From Maniola hyperantus (lineage: Eukaryota > Arthropoda > Insecta > Lepidoptera > Nymphalidae), in the NCBI RefSeq assembly GCF_902806685.2, contig NC_048550.1, positions 1,221,383-1,285,382 of the forward strand: a stretch of 64,000 bases of DNA, given 5' to 3'. A model generated the notes under the pieces. It searched no databases. It had not been told where the DNA came from and was given only the letters and a program-made list of their open reading frames with translations. Positions within the stretch are counted from its first letter, which is position 1. Every line of letters begins with the position of its first letter. Below are positions 22,681 through 36,900 of this stretch, in pieces. The position numbers were made by a program, and so were the translations under genes.

Positions 22681-23054
22681 AAAACTATTGAAACCGCTTA
22701 TTAAAACTTACTTTTCACTAGCTGATGCCCGCGACAACGTCCGCGTGGAATTAGGTTTTTTAAAAATCCCGTGGGAACTCTTTGATTTTCCGGGATAAAA
22801 AGTAGCCTATGTCACTCTCCAGGTCTATATCTATACCCATGCAAAAAATTACGTCAATCCGCTGCACCGTTGCGACGTGATTGAAGGACAAACCAACAAA
22901 CAAACATACTTTCGCATTTATAATAAGGGTATTGATATTGCTGTAGAGAAGTTGGTATTTGCAAGATTTACAGTTTGAAATGAAATGATTTTATAGATGT
23001 TAGAGATATATGTGTAATTAGGCGTGATTGGACGTATTTTGAAGCGATGAACGC

Positions 23055-23310
23055 TTATAAGTGGTTAAGACGTCCGCCTCCTAGATTTTTTTGGAGTTAT
23101 GTGCGTTTTAAGCAATCAAGTATCGTTTGCTTTAACGGTGAAGGAAAACATAATGAGGAAACCTGCACGCCTGAGAGTACTCCATGATGTTGTCAAAGAT
23201 GTGTGAAGTCTGCACATCCACACTTGGCTAGCATGGTAGACTATGGCCAAATTCTTCTCATTCTGATAGAAGACCCGTGCTCAGTAGCGAATCGGCGATG
23301 GGTTTATCAC
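23055..23310 (+). mobile_element. tRNA-derived SINE, tRNA head partly lost
   Basis: Begins at AGTGGTTAAGACGTCCGCC, lacks a clear B box, and keeps the body (GGTGAAGGAAAACATAATGA) and the end (AGAAGACCCGTGCTCAGTAG). Confidence 0.7.
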
Positions 23311-24680
23311 AACTTTGACTTGGTTATGAGATTGAGACGGTTTTGTTTTAGAAAATTATATTTGAAAAAAAACTGATGGTAATCTGTCCCGGTATTAAAC
23401 AGGAGATATCAGATACCCTTTTCTATTAGGTATTTTATTTGGAATTCTGTGGTCTATTTTAAAACACGGACGCTTTATCTGCAAAGACCAAACTTTCCTC
23501 CACAAATGTTACCTCAGCTGGCTCAAATTAAAAAGTTATTAGGGACGACATTACCACGATAGATAGGTATTGAACACCGATGTAGGTAAAGTAACTAATG
23601 TCAAAATGTAGTTAAAGTTAGACTTTAAAGCTTATTAAAGCTTATTAAAGCCACTTTTATTAAAGCTTATCCCCTTATTAAACTAGATTATCCCCTCGAC
23701 TTCGTCTACACAAACAAAACCCTGTTTTACCCCCTTATAAGGGTTGAATCTCAAAGCTATATTTGCTATAATCCGCTGAAACAAATTAAGCAAATCAAGT
23801 AAATGAAGCCAATTAAGCTTTTGGTTCATTGTATATCATGGATTTCCGCAAAGTAACGCCTGCTTATACAAGAACAACAGGGGTTGAATTTTCAATAATC
23901 TTTTCTTAACGGATATGTATCGTCATAATAGCCATGCATGCCAAATTCCAGCCCGATGCGTTCAGTAGAGATGTGCGTTGACAGATCAGTCAGTCAGTCA
24001 GCTGGTGGATTGGTGCAACTCGCGTAAATCGCGAGTCAAGGTTTAGAAAATAATACATCCAATTGGGTACCTTTATCTTCCTATAACAATAGGTATACCT
24101 AGTAATGAAACGGTAGTTCCAATATAGAAATCAATTAGAAGAATGAGTCAGTTTCCATTTGTGCACAAAGTGTTTAAATGTGTTAAAGTTGTGCACACAG
24201 AGTTTAAGTTGGCAAGATAATCAACGTGAGATATTATCCGCAATCATCGCTTGCGTGCCGCGCAGCAGTTAACAGTTAGCACGATTCACGAACGTATTAA
24301 AACTTAGCCGAACACCACTGATTGTAGGATAGTCAGGGTGTGGTTCTATATGGCTAAACTATTTACTACATGTTTGGTTCCTTGGTGTGTTATATAATGT
24401 CTGTACCTTAAATGATTACACAACTAATCAATCTAAATATACATTTAAAAGGAAAAGGTGACTGACTGCCTGGCTGACTGACTGGGGGTAAAATAGGGGT
24501 TTGAAATTTGTAAGAATGTCTGTTAGTTTTGAAGTTAGAATCGTGAAATTGTGTATTCACACTGTATCAAGATTTTTGAAAAAATTTACCCCTAAGTAGA
24601 AAAATAAGGGGTTTGAAATTTATGAGTCTGTCAGTTTAAAAAAAATAAAAGGTGTAAAATAGGGGTTCGAAATTTGTGTA

Positions 24681-24826
24681 CAGTCCGTTCACTATAACTT
24701 TTCCCCTGCCGTCAATGTTGGCACCATTGCTTTGTTTGCTTTATTCCTTAGAGCTTAGGGTTTATTATTGTGTGATTCGCAATGGTGCCAATATAACGTC
24801 AGGGGAAAGTAACAGTGAACGGACTG
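24681..24826. mobile_element. 146-bp MITE with TA target duplication, nested in a Helitron-like repeat
   Basis: Terminal inverted repeats begin CAGTCCGTTCACT and end AGTGAACGGACTG. The arms extend inward through GGCACCATTGC/GCAATGGTGCC. TA occurs on both sides. Removing it restores GAAATTTGTGTAGTCCACGC, the intact sequence seen at about 10,128 and 48,945. Mariner-like by its TA target (inference). Confidence 0.85.
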
Positions 24827-24898
24827 TAGTCCACGCGGATTTTTTTATAAATCTGGCAGAAGAGTAAATAAAACGCTTTTCCATGTGAACATAATACA

Positions 24899-24904
24899 TT
24901 TATT
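24899..24904 (-). terminator. Polyadenylation signal of DDX42
   Basis: AATAAA on the minus strand, 28 nt past the stop codon of the last exon, giving a very short 3' UTR if used. Confidence 0.6.
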
Positions 24905-24931
24905 ACATCAGCAGTGTATACAGTATGTACA

Positions 24932-27900
24932 TCACTCCCAGCGGCTGCGCTTGCCGCTCTTGCGCACGCGCTCGGGCCGGTCGTCCGCCTCGTCGGCGCC
25001 CGCGGGCTCGTTGACGCCGGGCGCCAGCGCCGGCCGCGTCTGCTCCCACGAGTGGTCCGATGACGCGGTGAACTGCGCAGAGAGAAAATCTCGAGAAGCA
25101 GGCGTTTCTTTGCGGAAGTCCATGATATGCAATGAACCAGAAACTTAATTTGCTGTAATCCGCTGAAACAGGTCGAATCTGTATGATGCAACATGCAGCA
25201 TGCGAAATGCACCGCCCGCCCTCCCACTGCTAACCATGCAGGAAAAGCAGCCACTCGGCATGCAATACGCACCACCACCACGCAGCACCACACAAATCCC
25301 AAAACACACTCGACGCACGTTTCGCCCCGACACCGCAGCATCCTCAGGAGATGTAAACCTTACAATGCACAATAGGCTAGTTGACACTTTTTTTAAGTAG
25401 GTCTTATGGTTAATATTTGTCCTATTAGATCAAAAAAATTAACACTATATTTTTTTGCGCCCTAAAAACCGTAAAACTTTAATTTTAAAATATATTTTTC
25501 TTAGACAGGTGAAAACACTGTCGGCCATGTTTGGCCGATAGATTATCTGTGCTCTGACGTCATGCATTTGTAAACAACAGCATAACCTCCCAAAGTTTAA
25601 TAAACATGACTTCTATACTAGTTTACATGAAAAATATAGTAATTATCGTTATTGTATCATCCGAGAATGTAAAAAGTTCCACTCAGGGGTGGAATTTCAA
25701 AAAATCCTTTCCTAGTGGATACCTTCTCTTTACCTACAAATAACACACCCACTAAATTTCATGTATCTAGGACCAGCTGTTTAGATGTTTAGGCTGTGCG
25801 TTGATATATAAGTTAGTCAGGACTTGAAATTTTATATATATGGATACTACGTTAGTCAATAGGGATGACATTTCTTTGTTTACATATTTAATGACGTCAC
25901 ATCATGGCTGACAGCGTTTTCTGAGTTTCAAATAAAAATAAAAACTGTATTTTTTAAAATTGGATTTATATATCCATCCTGCGTTTTTAATAATTGTTAT
26001 TGATATATTTCGTTGTCTTAAGCAAAATACTATAATAAATAATCATTTATTGGACGAAATTAGATATGAGTCAAGTAGCCTATTATTGCAAAGATTTAGC
26101 AGTGGGAGGGCGGGCGGTGCATTTCGCATGCTGCATGTTGCACCATACAGATTCGACCTGTTTCAGCGGATTACAGCAAATTAAGTTTCTGGTTCATTGC
26201 ATATGTCGTGAGACCATCTGCCCCCCGATTGTCTAAGAATAACGTATTCACCGTTATCGTAATCGTCAACAAATTCTGCCCTTTGATTGGTTGATTCGCT
26301 GTTTTTGTACATTCTTCCACAGCCCGTCAAAGGGCAGAATTTGTTGACGATTACGATAACGATGAAAACGTTATTCTTACACAATTGGGGGGCAGGTCGA
26401 CTGCGGAAAACCTGCATCAATCATTATTGCAATCTCAATTGTTGTGATTAGCTGAATTTATATACCTGGTTGTACTGCGAGCGGAAGGCCTGCTTGAGTG
26501 AGGAGAGGCGGTCGGTGGCGGGGCCGCCGGTTTTCTCTGGGGCTGCGATGGCCAGTGGGGCTTCGTCGTTGTATGCGGGCAGGCCGGGCCGCTCCTTGTA
26601 CCTGATTTATAAAAATATCTTAGCTTTAGTTTTATTTCAATACGCAACAGGTTTAAAAGTGTGACAAGTTAGGGAACTTCTGACAAAATGTCGAGGCCTC
26701 GACGTCACTGGCAGCCGTCAAATGTTACTTAGTACTTAGTACATTTGACGTAGGTAACCTTAAAGTAGCCCTATTTTTTTGATTTCACGTCACCATAGCC
26801 TAATATTTGACATGTCCTCGATTCAGGATCAAACCGAGAGTTCCCTCACTCTATAGTCGACGCATTTTAAACTGAGTCGTCGAGTTATCTTTCTGTTTCG
26901 CTCGCACTTACCTACGACCTATAAGTGCGAGCGAAACAGACAGATAACTCGACGACTCAGTTTAAAGTGCGTCGACTATAGTTCACTCTGGCTTTGTTTT
27001 ATTGTATTCAAAGTGTAAAATGCTGACGTCTCACCCCAGCCCGCAGCCGCCAATGTTGAGGTTCTTCCCCTTGCCCTTCTTGAAGCGCGACTTGCGGAAC
27101 CACGAAGACTGCATCGCCAAATTCGCGAGCTCTTCCGGCACCTCCTGCACAACACAATGTACAATGCGTACAAAATGAATTCTCACGCGCCATTTTAATA
27201 TCATGTGTCAACTGTCATGTCAAAAGTACGATTTTAGTCCTTATTTTAAAGGTGAACCGTAGCTCCATTGCGGGAAAATTGGATCAATCATTATTACAAT
27301 CGCAATCGTTGTGATTGGCTGAATTTATGGTTTTCTTGTTGCAACAATACATTGTAGCCAATAGTAAGCAGGCATCAACCAATATAGCTGTCATTCTACC
27401 GCAATCAAGCCGCGGTACTTTTGACATGACAGTTGACACAACGTTGAAATGACGCGTGAGAACACATTTTGTATATACTATATTATTATGTAAGTTTGAT
27501 TCTCAAATGCAATTTGCAGAAATTCAATGGAGTTAAAAGTGAAACTATAAAAATGTTAGTGTTATTTTTTTTATTGCAATATGCGCGTTGATGCGTTATT
27601 GGGAGTTCATAAAGACGTGTAAATTTTGATATTTCAAGTGTGGTGTGTGCAAGTGTGTATGTAGGTGAGTGTGAGTAGTGTGTATGCAGATAAGTGTGAG
27701 TAGTGTGTGTATGTACTATGTAGGTAAGTGAGAGTAGTGTGCACGAATGTACGAATACGGTTTCGGTTGTACGAATTTGAATTGAGTGTGCATGAGTGTG
27801 AATAGTGTGCGTGGGTCTAATTAACAAAGTGTGTACGAGTGTGAGTAATGTGTCGTGTCGAGTGTACGAGTGTGAATAGTGTGTTTACGAAAGTGAGCAG

Positions 27901-30900
27901 AGTTTGTACGAGTTTGAGTATTGTGTACGAGTATAAATATTGTATGAGTGTATTTATGTGAGTGTGTCATGTGTTAAGTGTGTGTGTGTGTCTTACCTGC
28001 TGCACGCCCTCTAGGTTCCTCAGCAGGTGTCCCGCAAAGTCCTTGTCCTTGTCCCGCGAGAGCAGCGTGTACGCGTTGCCGCGCACACCCGCGCGTCCCG
28101 TCCTGCCCACTCTGTGCGTGTGTGTGTCTATGTCCCGGGATACCGTGTAGTTGATTACTGTACGGATGTGCGGGATGTCCAGACCACGGGCTTTTGTACA
28201 AGGAGAAAATATATCAGTAATACTAGCTTATGCTCGCGACTTCGTCCGCGTGGAGTACGCAAACTTCAACCCTCAATTTTACCCCCTTAGGGGTTGAATT
28301 TCCAAAAATCCTTTCTTACCGGATGCCTACGTCATAATAGCTATCTGCATGCCAAATTTCAGCCCGATCCGTCCAGTAGTTTGAGCTGTGCGCTGATAGA
28401 TCAGTCAGTCAGTCAGTCACCTTTTCATTTTATATATTTAGATTAAGAAGAGCTTGATATGCACCATCTGCCCTACTAAAGAAGCAGGAAAAGCAAGTAA
28501 TAAAGCCTCAATAGCTCAACGGTTAAAGGAGCGGACTGAAAATCGAAAGGTCGCCGCGCCGGTTCAAATACCACCTGTTGCACTATTGTCGTACCTACTC
28601 CTAGCACAAGCTTTACGCTTAGTAGGAGGGGAAAGGGGAATGTTGGTCAGTAACTTGGCTAAATTCTTATTTAAAAAAATACACAAAACCAACCCACAAC
28701 ACTATAGAAATTAGAAATCTTCTAGAACACACTCAAAGCCATAGTGCACAATTTGTGCAATTGAATTTAAAGATAGTAGTTGTGTAGAGTGTTGATGGTG
28801 TATACTTATTCTACAAACAGTTTTGTCAACGGTACTGGTTTCTCGACACTTCAGTCTAGTGCTGACGTAACTAAAATGGCGGCCACGCGTTAGCGATTTG
28901 CGGGACTCAACGGGTTGCGAAGCTGAAGTGGCCATGGGCAGGGCACATAGTTCGTACAACCCATAGACGTTAGGGTCCCTAGGTGCTGGAAAGGCGACCT
29001 CGCACCGGAAGACGCAGCGTTGGAAGACCCCCCACTAGGTGGACGGACGACATCAGACGAGTCGCAGGAAGCCGCTGGATCCAGGCAGCGCAAGACCGTG
29101 GCATGTGGAAGTCCCTACAAGAGACCTATGTCCAGCAGTGGACATCTATTGGTTGATGATGATACTGTAAGAGACTTACCGGCAACGTCAGTAGCCACAA
29201 GTATGTTGGACTCTTGTCGTTTGAAGGCAGTTATGACCTTGTTCCTGTCAGCTTGGTCCATGTCTCCGTGCAACAACAACGCATCGTATTGCTGTACGCC
29301 TAGATTCGCTGCCGTTTGTTCTGCTTCCAACTATAAACATCACAATTCACAAATGTCAATAAAAAAATAAATGCACAAATAAATTGAGATCTCACTTGCC
29401 ATTTTAGCTCTATGTGTCAACTGTCATGTCAAAACTACGATTAGAGTCCTTTTTAATTTTTGTAATACATAAAATCAGTTACCTTTTTAGTTACAAATAT
29501 TAACACACTTCCAGAGGAAAGGAAGTCGACTAGATTTTCTAATAACCAAGGCCATTTCTCTTCTGGTTTGTTGAATATTCTGAAACAAAAATAATAAGTA
29601 ACATAATTTTCCAACACATGAAACAATAACGGATGAGTGCGTTACCGCTGTAATCCAAGTTTCACTGACCGCACGTGCTGCGCTACTAGATGGCAGGCCT
29701 CCCCGGCCGCGCCGTGCTGCACCCTCACGGGGTCGTGCAGCGCGTCGCGAGCCAGCTTCTCCACGCGCCGCGGGAACGTCGCAGAGAACAGCAGCGCCTG
29801 TCTGTCCGGCCGCACGTGGTTGCAGATCGACCTCACTTGCGGCTCTGTTGGAAACCGCGATATGACTCATGAGACTATGTTGGAAATGTGGACGTGAGAC
29901 AATGTTGGAAATGTGGACATGAGACAATGTTGGAAATAAGGTCATGAGACAATGTTGGAATTCGGGACAAAAGACAATGTTGGAAATAGGGATGTAAGAC
30001 AATGTCCAATGTCCGAATGACGATTTCCAATCGGAACGTGAGATAATGTTTTAATTCATGACATGAGACAATGTTGGAAATAGGGGCATGAGACAATGTT
30101 GGAAATAGAGACATGAGACAATGTTGGAAATAGGGGCATGAGACAATGTTGGAAATAGAGACATGAGACAATGTTGGAAATAGGGGCATGAGACAATGTT
30201 GGAAATAGAGACATGAGACAATGTTGGAAATAGGGGCATGGGACAATGTTGGAAATAGGGACATGAGACAATGTTGGAAATAGGGTCAAATTGACGCTCT
30301 GTTGGCAACATACCTTCAATCAAAAATAAATTACTATTAATATTTTATTTTCACTTATGAAGCCATAGCACTAGAGATCGCTAAAATTTTGAATACACTT
30401 AAACTAAGTGTTTTCACTTACCGAAGCCCATGTCGAACATCCGGTCGGCCTCGTCCAACACGAGGTAGGTGACTCGCTGGAGATCCGTGGCCTTACACTT
30501 GACGAGGTCTATCACTCGCCCCGGAGTGCCCACTATGATCTCCGCACCGCCTGGAACAAATAATCTATACTTATATTACTGATAATATGTGAAGGTTTGC
30601 CATTTTTTGGGGTTCCGTACCTCAAAAGGAACCCTTATAGGATCACTTCGTGGTCTGTCCGACTGTCTGTTGTGTCTGTCAAGAAAACCTACAGAGTACT
30701 TCGCGTTGACCAAGAATCATGAAATTTGGCAGGTAGGTAGGTCTTCTAGTATAAAGGAATAAATCCGAAAACCGTGGATTTGTGGTTACATCACACAAAA
30801 CAAAATGTGCTTATGAACGAATTTAATTTGATTTATTTATTTTATGGAAACAAACAGTTACAATTACATAAATATTCATCACGATCATGATCAACCCCTC

Positions 30901-33900
30901 GCCGGCTCACTACCGAGCACGGGTCTCCTCTCAGAGTGAGAAGGTTTAGGCCATAGTCTACCACGCTGGCCATGTGCGGATTGGTAGACTTCACACATCT
31001 TTGAGAACATTATGAACATCTCAGGCATGCAGGTATCCTTACGATGTTTTCCTTCACCGTTACAGCAAGTGACATTTAATTACTTAAAACACGCACATAA
31101 CTCCGAAAAGTTAGAGGTGCGTGCCTGGGATCGAACCCCCGACCTCCGATTAGAAGGCGGACTTCCTAACCACTATCACAGCTTATAAATACTAATTTAG
31201 CACATAAATATTAATTAATTTTTTTTTATTTTTTTAAATAGATATAGCGAGCAAGCGAGCAGGCGGGTCACCTGATGTTAAGTGATTACCGCCGCCCATG
31301 AACATTTGCAGCACCAGAGGAGCCGCCGATGCGTTGCCGGCCTTTTAGGAATTTGTTGGTCCGCCCCTTGAATAACCCCATGTTATAATCTAGTGGGAAC
31401 ACCGCCGATGGGAGTTGGTTCCACAGTTTGCACGTGCGTGGAAAGAAGGATCTGGCGCAGCGGACGGTCGAAGTGCACCAGACACCCAGATGGTGAGGGT
31501 GAAATTCCTTACGGTGGCGCGCGGTGCGGTTGTAGAAAAAAGAGGGTGGAATGAGGTCAAAAAGCTCTTCAGAGCACTCCCCATTATACAGGCGATAGAA
31601 CACGCATAGAGAGCTAACGTCTCTGCGGTGCTCCAGGCTTTCCAACGAGCCGGTTAGTTTGGGATCGTCCACAAGTCGAACAGCCCGCCTTTGGATCCAT
31701 TGGATTGAATTAACAACAAAACTTACCTTCCAACGCTTTGGTCTGTTCCCACTTGGATCCACCGCCGTAGCAGCACACGCATCTGATATTGTACACTTTG
31801 CCGAACTTCTTCGCCTCCATATAAATCTGTTGCGCCAGTTCCCTCGTGGGTGCCAGTATGAGACCTATTGGACCGTCTCCAGGCGCCAGCTCTTTCTGGT
31901 CCATGATGTGCACCAGGAGAGGCCACAAGAATGCCGCCGTTTTACCGGATCCCGTGCGTGCGATACCTATGGATGATAGATGAATAAAAACAGGTCAACA
32001 CACATAATATAGTCAGAAACTGCTTTAGAGGGGGGGGAGAGGGGAAGGGGGGAGGGGGCCGGTTTATGTTTGCCAAAATAAACCAAACATAACTCAAAAA
32101 TAACACTAAGTGTGAGATATGTTTTTAACTGTCCCTCTCCCGGGGATAAACTTCTCTCCCCTGTTGCCGTGCTTTAACAGGTGTATCTTGTATCCCACCC
32201 ATGCTAGGGGAGGCAGGAAGAGATAGATAGATAGATAGATAGATAGAAACACTTTATTGCACACAAAAAATATTACATAAAATGACAAAAACAAAGAAAC
32301 TAAAACTAAAAAATAATTGTATGCAAAGGCGGCCTTATTGCTCACAGCAATCTCTACCGGGCAACCTTTGGTGAAAGGAGAAACTAGGTGTGTTGGATAG
32401 TACTTACACGCAATACAGAAAAATGAAGTACACAGTATAATATTATATAATATAACTAGCTTATGCCCGCGACTTCGTCCGCGTGGACTATAAAAAAACT
32501 TCGAACCCCTATTTTACTCCCTTAGGGGTTGAATTTTCAAAAATCCTTTCTTAGCGGATGTCTGCGTCATAATAGCTATCTGCATGCCAAATTTCAGCCC
32601 GATCGGTCCAGTAGTTTGAGCTGTGCGTTGATAGATCAGTCAGTCAGTCAGTCAGTCAGTCAGTCACCTTTTCGTTTTATATATTTAGATTAAAGATTAA
32701 TTACTAAGTAAGAGATCATTACTTACCGATCATATCTCGTCCAGATAAAGCAGCGGGCACACCGGCGGCCTGCACGGGCGTCGGCTGAGTGTATTCTGAG
32801 CGTCGGATCGCTTTCATGAGTTGCTCGTCGAAGCCCAAGTGCGCGAAACTGCTGACTGGCCGCGGCGGGTCGGGCCCCGAGATCTAGGACAAGATTCTAG
32901 TAGAAGATCTAGGCAAGATAGAATCATACTTTTAAAACAGTCAAACAGATGTCACATGTCACATCAGAATGGATTTTGGTCACAGAAAAGATTACAATTT
33001 TTTTTGTAACAAACTTCCAAAAATCAGTCAAGTGCGAGTCGGACTCGCACTCGAAGGGTTCCATACCATGGTACAAGAAAAAAAAAATTTAAATTTTCAT
33101 GGCGGCCATTTTGAAATTTTCATTATCTGTTGTTATAGCGGCAATAGAAATCACATTCTGTGAAAAGTTCAACTCTCTACCTATTACAGTTCATGAGATA
33201 CAGCGCGCTGACAGAGAGACAGACAGAAGGATGTGTGTTAGTAATAGGGTTAGCACCAATCGGGAACCTTAAAAAGGAGGAAGTTCTCAATTAAGACCTA
33301 AAAACCCAGTAGAGGAAACTAACCTTTACACCTAGATTCTTCTTCAGCTCCTCAACTTGTTGCTGATCTAACTTCTCTATATCCTCATGTGGTGTATAGA
33401 AGTTCTTCTCGAAGGGCGCGTACTGTATCTCGGAGTGGTCGATGGGCGGCAGGGGATCTATGATCTTCTTCTTTGGAGGTGGTAAGGGGTTGCCGTCTTC
33501 GTCATATTCTATTTCTATGTCTGAGCCATCATCTCCTGTTGTGAGTGGATTTTCTTCCATATATCTGTGTAAAACGATTTCAGTTTTACATAATATACCT
33601 ATTTACCTATTAATGGTAAAAAAACCGGTCAAGTGCGAGTCAGACTCGCGTACCGAGGGTTCGATAGTACAGTCATATTTTTTCAACATTTTGCACAATA
33701 AATCAAAAAAACTCTGTTTTAGAATGTACAAGTAAAGCCCTTTAATATAATACCCCACTTGGTATAGTTGAACTTGGTATAGTTTTAACTTTAAAAATTG
33801 AGAATACTAATATTTGTTCATGAACACATTTTAATTTTCTTTTCTGTAACAAATTCACGGCTTTCGGATTTATTCTTTTACTTGTGCTATATTAAGACCT

Positions 33901-36900
33901 GCCTTGCCTACCTACCAAATTTCATGATTCTAGGTCAACTTGAAGAACCCTATAGTATAGGGAAGTACAATCCAGGATAAAAAGACTACCACTGCTTCAG
34001 AAAGAATATCCTACTAAGAAGAGTCAGCAAGAAACTCAGCATTTCCTCTTGCCGCAGTTGAAACACTGGTACTGATTTTGAACACAACCAAATTTTAGAG
34101 TATTCGCATCCTCTTCTTACTAATGTAATATGACAAGGACAGACGCAGTTAGACAGTTTTAAATTTAATTTTTAGATGGTAAAACCCGTGATTTTAGCGC
34201 ACAGTCGCGAGCTTACTGTTTAAATTTGTAGCGTGCACTAAAATTTACAGTCTTTAAATGTAAAGTTCATGTTCTGTCCCTTTTTAGCATTGTTAAAAAG
34301 AAAAGGATGCAGATACTCTAAATTTAGTTTAAAGAAAGACAACAGAATCGGTGCCAATGATGAACTAACTTGTAATAGCTCTCTTCGTCATCCATCTCGT
34401 CTATATCCCCCCTGGTGCCGCGCGCGCCGTCCCCCTTGCCAGTGACCGCGTTCTCCTTGCTGCTCTTCAGGTCCCGAGCCGCCTGCTGCTCCAGCCCCGC
34501 CATGTATGCGTCCAGGGGGTCCTCGTCTTCATCATCTGCCTGTGGATAAGCAAAGATCGGAATAGGTTATAGTGCAATTTGTGGTGAAAGACGTGCAACA
34601 TTATCAACAGTTGGATATGACTGCGGGATTTCAGTCTTGCGCGATTTTGTGTGATAAAAAGCCTTTGTTACATTGGGTCATAGAAAGAGACAAATAAAAA
34701 TCATCATGTTAATATTTCTTGGAATCACATTGACTGTAACATTTTAAATAGGGCTAGTTTAGCAGCAACATACTATTAAATATTAGAATAAATAAAAATA
34801 TGTTAGGCTTTATTATTTATTCCTGTAATATTCGAAATCATTAAGTAACTTTATGAATTGGCATATCCTCATTTTGATATCATGCGAAATTGCACTGTCC
34901 ATTCTGATCATTGATAATAAGGTTTCAGGCCTCATTTAGATGCAGGGTGTTGTGTGGTGCATTTGAAATGAAATGAAATGATTTATTTGTTTTAAAAGGT
35001 CTTTTTAAAATTGTGCCAGGGACCCTGAAGTAAGTTTGCATTGTATAGAGTGTAGCTTCAATATAAATATACCTACTCTAGAACTGCTGGCTTCATTGGT
35101 GGGGCTGCCAGGTGCAGGAATGTAAGCCAGGGCTGGAGTTGGCGGCTCATCATCCTCATCAAAGTACCTGCCAACAACACACAAGTCTTAAATATATAAA
35201 AAGAAAAGGTGACTGACTGACTGATCTATCAACGCACAGTTCAAACTACTGAGACCCTGTCAGGTACAATTTTAGGTACAGTAAAATAAGATAAAGATAA
35301 AAAGAAGATGCAATAAAAGGTTACAATTTAAAATACAATAAGAAAATAATTAAAATTATTAAATTATCATTATAATAAATAAATAATAAATAAATAAGCC
35401 TTTATTCAGACATGTTTCATTTTTACAGTAATATTGTTAGTTGCTAATAATAGGTACAAGATTACAAAATATTAAACTACACGATTTTACATAACTATTA
35501 TTTCTAAAGTAACTTATTTCTAACACTTATAATATATTATATTACTTATTTATTAAGTCTTGTACTGCCTCGATAGCCTACAATTCGTCTGTTTGCCACT
35601 TTTTGGCAAAGGCCTCCTCCAATTGCCTCCATATATTTCTGTCGCCAGCAGTTCTAGACCATGTGGCGCCTGCTGTTTCTCGGATATCATCAACCCATCT
35701 TTGTGCTGGTCTACCCCTTTTTCTTTTTAAATGTCCTGTGTACCAGTGCATTACTGTTTTGCTCCATTTATCTTGTTAATGATAATTTTGACAAGACAAA
35801 ATTATCATTACTAGATATTAAATATTATTCATTTGCATGCTATATATAAGGCTTGACTTGAATTTCAAGCATATGAACTAACAGCTAGTAAACAGTACTA
35901 TCTCAATTTTAACAACTTTACAGCATGAACGAAAACCTTGTTCCCTTCAGCTAAATTCTAATTGTGTAGTTGTGTAGGCCCTGCCAGTGTAGGTGAAGCC
36001 GAGGTGCCAGCCAGGTAACCTCCCAGTGTGCCTGGGTGCTGCTAGTCCCTTTTGGGTGCCTTCGGGCATCCGAGGGGAAGAGCAGTATTCGGGCCGGTGC
36101 ACCCTGGTAACATGGCTAACAATCTCTCTTCGGGGATATTGTTAGCCATGGCTAATGACCTGGCAGGGGGAGGTTTCTCCACGTGTCCCTCTGACTAGCA
36201 GAGGGCACAGTGGACGAGGTGGAGGATGGGACGCGGGCGACGTGCGCGGAACCGCGTTGTTGCCCGTTGGGTCCCCCGGGGGGGGGGAGGCGCACATCGT
36301 TGGTGCGCCTCAGACGTGTTGTGGGGGACCTCGTGTGTGGGGTCCCCGGCGGAGCGGTGGTTTGCTTTGGCGTTCCCGTGACCCAGTCGCCAGGCAACGT
36401 GCAGGAATGCCGCTGGGTTTTAGTGGGTATTCCGGTCGCCTCTCGGCCGGCGAATCCCACATACCTTCCCTCCAGTTGGTTGGCTGGCTGGCTTCCAGGA
36501 GGGGGGGGATGCATAAACGCATTTCCCAGGTGAAGCCTTGTTATGTACTTACAATGATATTATTCATAGTATTTTGCAGTAGTTGTAAATATTTTGTGTA
36601 ATCTTAATTTGAGATAGGACTTAAAACAAGAATCACTGACATAAATGCATCTTACTTTAACTGAAACTAAGTTTGAGCAAAGTCAAAGTATGCTTTATAG
36701 ATCTCAGCCTAAGAGCCAAGCCACCTATGGGCTAAGGCTTAAATTATAAAAAATCTAACTCATCCTCGGTCTTCGCCCTCTTCTTCCCGATCGTGCCCCA
36801 GTTCCCGGTAACCGCATTCTGAGTGATGGCATTCATCGTCGAATAGCCCTGCTTCGACAGCCCACTGGGCGGAGGCACCGCGTGCATTGGCGTCGTAGGG

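Larger units (their letters stand above)
19239..24898. other. Intergenic repeat-rich stretch without a convincing gene
   Basis: Between the 1,168-aa gene and DDX42 I find no splice-compatible coding exon on either strand. Contents: SINEs at 19,925-20,235, 20,260-20,420 (inverted, partial), 20,795-20,910 and 23,055-23,310; family A repeats near 19,490-19,735 and 22,265-22,680; Helitron-like pieces at 21,700-21,860, 22,716-22,932, 23,680-24,010 and 24,430-24,842; and a (TATAA)n stretch at 21,555-21,580. Confidence 0.7.

Noticed and set aside
27486..27827. Minus-strand frame of 113 codons rich in His and Thr
   Set aside because: It is a translation of the degenerate GT/CA repeat tract in DDX42 intron 11.
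29860..30293. CRISPR-like regular repeats
   Set aside because: Units are directly adjacent, with no unique spacers, inside an intron of an animal gene: a minisatellite.
31286..31762. A host gene at the 158-codon minus-strand frame
   Set aside because: The sequence is the C-terminus of a non-LTR retrotransposon polyprotein, 5'-truncated inside DDX42 intron 6.
36152..36601. Overlapping open frames of 100-148 codons on both strands in DDX42 intron 1
   Set aside because: A GC-rich repeat also found at 6.5 kb; no frame is consistent with DDX42 splicing and none resembles a known protein.
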